From Bacilli bacterium (lineage in GTDB: Bacteria; Bacillota; Bacilli; Paenibacillales; KCTC-25726): 34,384 nt of DNA. This document shows, one piece after another, positions 31,740-34,384 of this stretch (its first letter is position 1; each line of letters begins with the position of its first letter). The DNA lies in assembly GCA_036381315.1 (NCBI GenBank), contig DASVDB010000106.1, forward strand, positions 1 to 34,384, given 5' to 3'. The notes under the pieces are model-generated. The model made no database searches and was not told where the DNA came from. It worked only from the letters and a program-made list of their open reading frames with translations. The translations under genes and the position numbers were made by a program.

Positions 31740-34384
31740 ATGTTAAAAGGATTGCGGAAATTGAGCCAACGAACATTGGCGGTCGTTCTGGCTTTGCTTT
31801 TGGCGGCAAGCGGATCCGTCATGGCGGAAAACGCCGCAACCGGGGAAAGCGGCGGATCGGGCCCTGCCGTGATCGCCTCTTTCGCCGACGTTAATCCCGG
31901 GCATTGGGCCGAAAAATTTATTTCCAAGTTGGCGCTTTTGGATGTTGTGAGCGGCGATACCAGCGGCAATTACAACCCAAGCAGCGATGTCACAAAAGAA
32001 GAAGTTGCCATTATGGCCGTTCGGCTTCTGGGTCTGCAGGATGAGATCGATACCGCGGGCGATTATGCGCTAAAGTTGATCATTTCGCCATGGGCCAAAC
32101 CTTATGTGGTAAAAGCGATAGACGAACATTGGATCGATTTGCAAGAAGAAATGGACGGGTACGACCCGCTTACTTCCTGGGGCAAATCCAAAGCGTCGCG
32201 CGAATGGGTTGCCAAACTGGTCGTGCGTGCGCTTGGCAAGGAAGCGGATGCGCGCGCGCTGGGACTTATGACGACATCATTTACCGACGATAGCGATATT
32301 TCCGCGAATGCGCGCGGCTACATAAACGAAGCGGTCAACTTGGGGATTATTAAAGGCAAAGACGACGGCAACGGAGGAATGGCCTTTGCCCCCAAAGGCA
32401 ATATTACCCGGGCGGAAATAGCAGTCATGTTCGGCATGGCGGAAGAACTGCTTGCGCAGCGTTCGGAGCGGATTGTAAACGGTACGCTTATGGAACTCGG
32501 CAGCCAATCCGTTACGTTATTGACTGCGGACGGCACGACAAAAACATATTCGCTCTCGCCGGAAGTCAAATTTTTCTCCGGCAAAACCAACAAACGCGTC
32601 AATTCCTGGGAAATCGGCAGCAATGAACAAGTCTCCGTCATCCAGATTGATGACATGGCTTATTACGTCGAGTCTACCGGCAATCAAGCCGCTTATGAAG
32701 ATATTACCGGTCAGGTTGTCAGCACAGACGGCGGCCTGCTGAAATTGACTGTGGACGGACAAGACAAAATTTACACGTTGTCAAACGCAACGCTGATCGT
32801 CGATCGAAACGGCTCGGGAATGAACTTGTCCGATTTGCTTGCGGGCATGACGGTCACAATCAGCAAAATGCCCGGAGATGCCAGCAACCCGGTCGTGAAA
32901 ATCACCGTCCAGGATGACGCGCCGGTGGTGGCGACTGTTACCGGAACGATTCAGGCTATCGATTTGAACGACAGCAAGATAGAAGTGAAGGACGCTTCGA
33001 CAGGAGCGGTGAATTGGTATGCGCTGCCTACCGGCTTGCCGATTGCCTATCACGACAGCGCGATCACAATCGGCGATTTGCATATCGGCGATCAAGTTAC
33101 TGTGCAAACGACGGACGGCGCCGTAACGTCTTTTTCGGTGGACAACTCCAGTGTTTTGATCTATGAGGGCAAAATAAACAGCGTTGACGCAGACGGCAAG
33201 ACAATCATGCTGAATTTGGGCAATAATGAGTTAAAAGGATTTTTTACTATCGATGATGTGAAAGTTGTAATCGACGGACTGACGAACGCGTCTTTACTCG
33301 ATATTCAGAAAGACGACGAAGTAACCGTGGAAGTGGACGGCAACAATATGGCCCGAAAAATCACGGTGAAAAACCGGGAAGTCGAAGTCGCGCGGAATGC
33401 CGTAATCGTTTTGCCCTATAAAGCGGATTTTGGCCAAACCATTCTGGCGATTGGAAAAGAATTGCAAACGTTTAACGTTACCGACCGCACATTGCTTGAA
33501 TATAACGGCATGCGGGTTGATTTGAAAGATTTTGCAACGTATTTTCCGGTGGATAAAAAAGTTGATATTACGTACTCCGGAGATCAGCTGATTTCACTGC
33601 GAGTTACAAACTTTTACGACGGCGTGCTTGAAGAAATCAATACCTTGCAAAAAACTATCAAATTGGCATCGGAAAATTACGGCGATATAACGTTAAACTA
33701 CAACTTTTTGGCGATCAATGTGTTTGGCAAAACAAGCGGCAGCTTTAGCGATCTCAAAACAGGCGCTCAAATCCGCGTATTCCTTGATCAAGATCAGGGA
33801 AATGTGATCGGCGTCTATCTGAAACAGGACCGCTTTTTCAAAGTAACAGGCAAATACACCAACAATTCGAAACTGTATGCGGAAGACCCTGCGGGCACGA
33901 GTTATTTGCTTTCGGTTAGTCCAACCGCCACCATTTCCTCTGCGGACGGCGCGTTAACCTATAACGATCTGGCTGCGGGTCAAATCATTGTGGCGGGCTT
34001 CGTTGGCAATACGGCGGAGTCGATCTATGTGACAAAAACTACAATAGGCAAAGTTACGGCAGTTGATCCGGCAAATAATCAATTAACAATAAACGGTTAC
34101 GATGGACTGTCAAAGACTGTTACGATGCAAAAACCACCTGTGGTCGTTAGCGGAAATACCCAGTCCAGCGGACTGGCTCTCGTGGCAGTTAATGACCGCA
34201 TTCAGCTTTCGGAAGGGCGCAACGGGCAAACGCTCGTGCAAAAAATACCGGGCGTATCCAAAAAGTTTTTCCGATATGAGGCGCAATCCAACACGATTCA
34301 ATTCCTGCATTCTTATGTAAATGAAACGTATATTTACGATCTCAGCACTAATGTATATGTGCACCAGGGCGATCAGAATATTTT
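31740..34384 (+). CDS. S-layer-homology protein with tandem beta-modules (partial)
   Basis: Runs off the window with at least 881 codons and no stop. A signal peptide ends at VMA (residue 29). Three SLH domains, which anchor to pyruvylated wall polymer, lie at about 46-95, 105-160 and 168-225 (FADVNPGHWAEKFISKL, FTDDSDISANARGYINEA and ITRAEIAVMF are the clearest). Thereafter come about eight beta-rich modules, with strand starts near residues 248, 324, 402, 477, 550, 628, 704 and 770, of the G-x-I-x-x-(I/V)D type, roughly 75 residues each. GGGAGAGGAG is 7 bases before ATG 31740. It is one base downstream of the amidase stop, suggesting a joint wall-surface role. It is likely a surface structural protein; a catalytic part may lie beyond the window. 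Confidence 0.9.
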   Translation, partial: MLKGLRKLSQRTLAVVLALLLAASGSVMAENAATGESGGSGPAVIASFADVNPGHWAEKFISKLALLDVVSGDTSGNYNPSSDVTKEEVAIMAVRLLGLQDEIDTAGDYALKLIISPWAKPYVVKAIDEHWIDLQEEMDGYDPLTSWGKSKASREWVAKLVVRALGKEADARALGLMTTSFTDDSDISANARGYINEAVNLGIIKGKDDGNGGMAFAPKGNITRAEIAVMFGMAEELLAQRSERIVNGTLMELGSQSVTLLTADGTTKTYSLSPEVKFFSGKTNKRVNSWEIGSNEQVSVIQIDDMAYYVESTGNQAAYEDITGQVVSTDGGLLKLTVDGQDKIYTLSNATLIVDRNGSGMNLSDLLAGMTVTISKMPGDASNPVVKITVQDDAPVVATVTGTIQAIDLNDSKIEVKDASTGAVNWYALPTGLPIAYHDSAITIGDLHIGDQVTVQTTDGAVTSFSVDNSSVLIYEGKINSVDADGKTIMLNLGNNELKGFFTIDDVKVVIDGLTNASLLDIQKDDEVTVEVDGNNMARKITVKNREVEVARNAVIVLPYKADFGQTILAIGKELQTFNVTDRTLLEYNGMRVDLKDFATYFPVDKKVDITYSGDQLISLRVTNFYDGVLEEINTLQKTIKLASENYGDITLNYNFLAINVFGKTSGSFSDLKTGAQIRVFLDQDQGNVIGVYLKQDRFFKVTGKYTNNSKLYAEDPAGTSYLLSVSPTATISSADGALTYNDLAAGQIIVAGFVGNTAESIYVTKTTIGKVTAVDPANNQLTINGYDGLSKTVTMQKPPVVVSGNTQSSGLALVAVNDRIQLSEGRNGQTLVQKIPGVSKKFFRYEAQSNTIQFLHSYVNETYIYDLSTNVYVHQGDQNI

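Overview
The window is a contiguous stretch of a Gram-positive, spore-former-like (Firmicutes) chromosome, most probably from the Paenibacillaceae. The evidence is a panB-panC-panD-(TPR)-dinG-rex block and tseB-like and dnaD genes that recall the Bacillus panBCD-dinG-ypmB-dnaD neighbourhood, a proline T-box, Bacillus-type methionine-salvage genes (mtnE, mtnU), an S-layer-homology protein, and intergenic repeats of a kind I associate with Paenibacillus. Coding sequence is moderately GC-rich and most genes have clear AGGAGG-like ribosome binding sites. I see no tRNA, rRNA, CRISPR array, transposase or prophage gene.

Layout. 1-5651 (+): end of panB, panC, panD (coenzyme A precursor synthesis), a TPR protein, dinG and rex, with short overlaps or gaps. 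5661-7942 (-): a decayed radical SAM/SPASM gene, then a phosphate transporter (pit) with its DUF47 partner. 8159-16151 (+): mtaD, a TseB-like membrane protein, a two-gene unit of an exported single-TM protein and a short FtsH-like M41 protease, hbd-ackA, dnaD and a DUF421 membrane protein. 16201-19778 (-): a complete proline operon proB-proA-proC behind a promoter and T-box leader. 19779-20354: a gene-free stretch with GC-rich direct repeats and an AT-rich array of exact 51-bp period. 20355-22847 (+): a DUF6220 membrane protein, a PhzF-family enzyme and fabV. 22971-23850: a gene-free, repeat-dense stretch with three different inverted-repeat families. 23854-26889: mtnE (-), divergent from an SDR-mtnU pair (+). 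26908-30006: a LysR regulator (-) divergent from leuC-leuD (+). 30248-34384 (+): an N-acetylmuramoyl-L-alanine amidase coupled to a large S-layer-homology protein that runs off the window.

How genes work together. PanBCD supply pantothenate. ProB, ProA and ProC form the whole glutamate-to-proline route under one T-box. LeuCD are the isopropylmalate isomerase subunits. MtnE (glutamine-dependent transaminase) and MtnU (omega-amidase) act in sequence in methionine salvage, and MtaD handles methylthioadenosine or S-adenosylhomocysteine. Rex (NADH-sensing repressor) lies about 7 kb from hbd-ackA, whose upstream region holds two Rex-like half sites.

The points most worth a second look are the extracytoplasmic-domain-less M41 protease with its adjacent exported partner, the three intergenic repeat systems (51-bp, 50-bp and hairpin/dyad families) and the internally deleted radical SAM gene. 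I found no clear new defence or mobile system.
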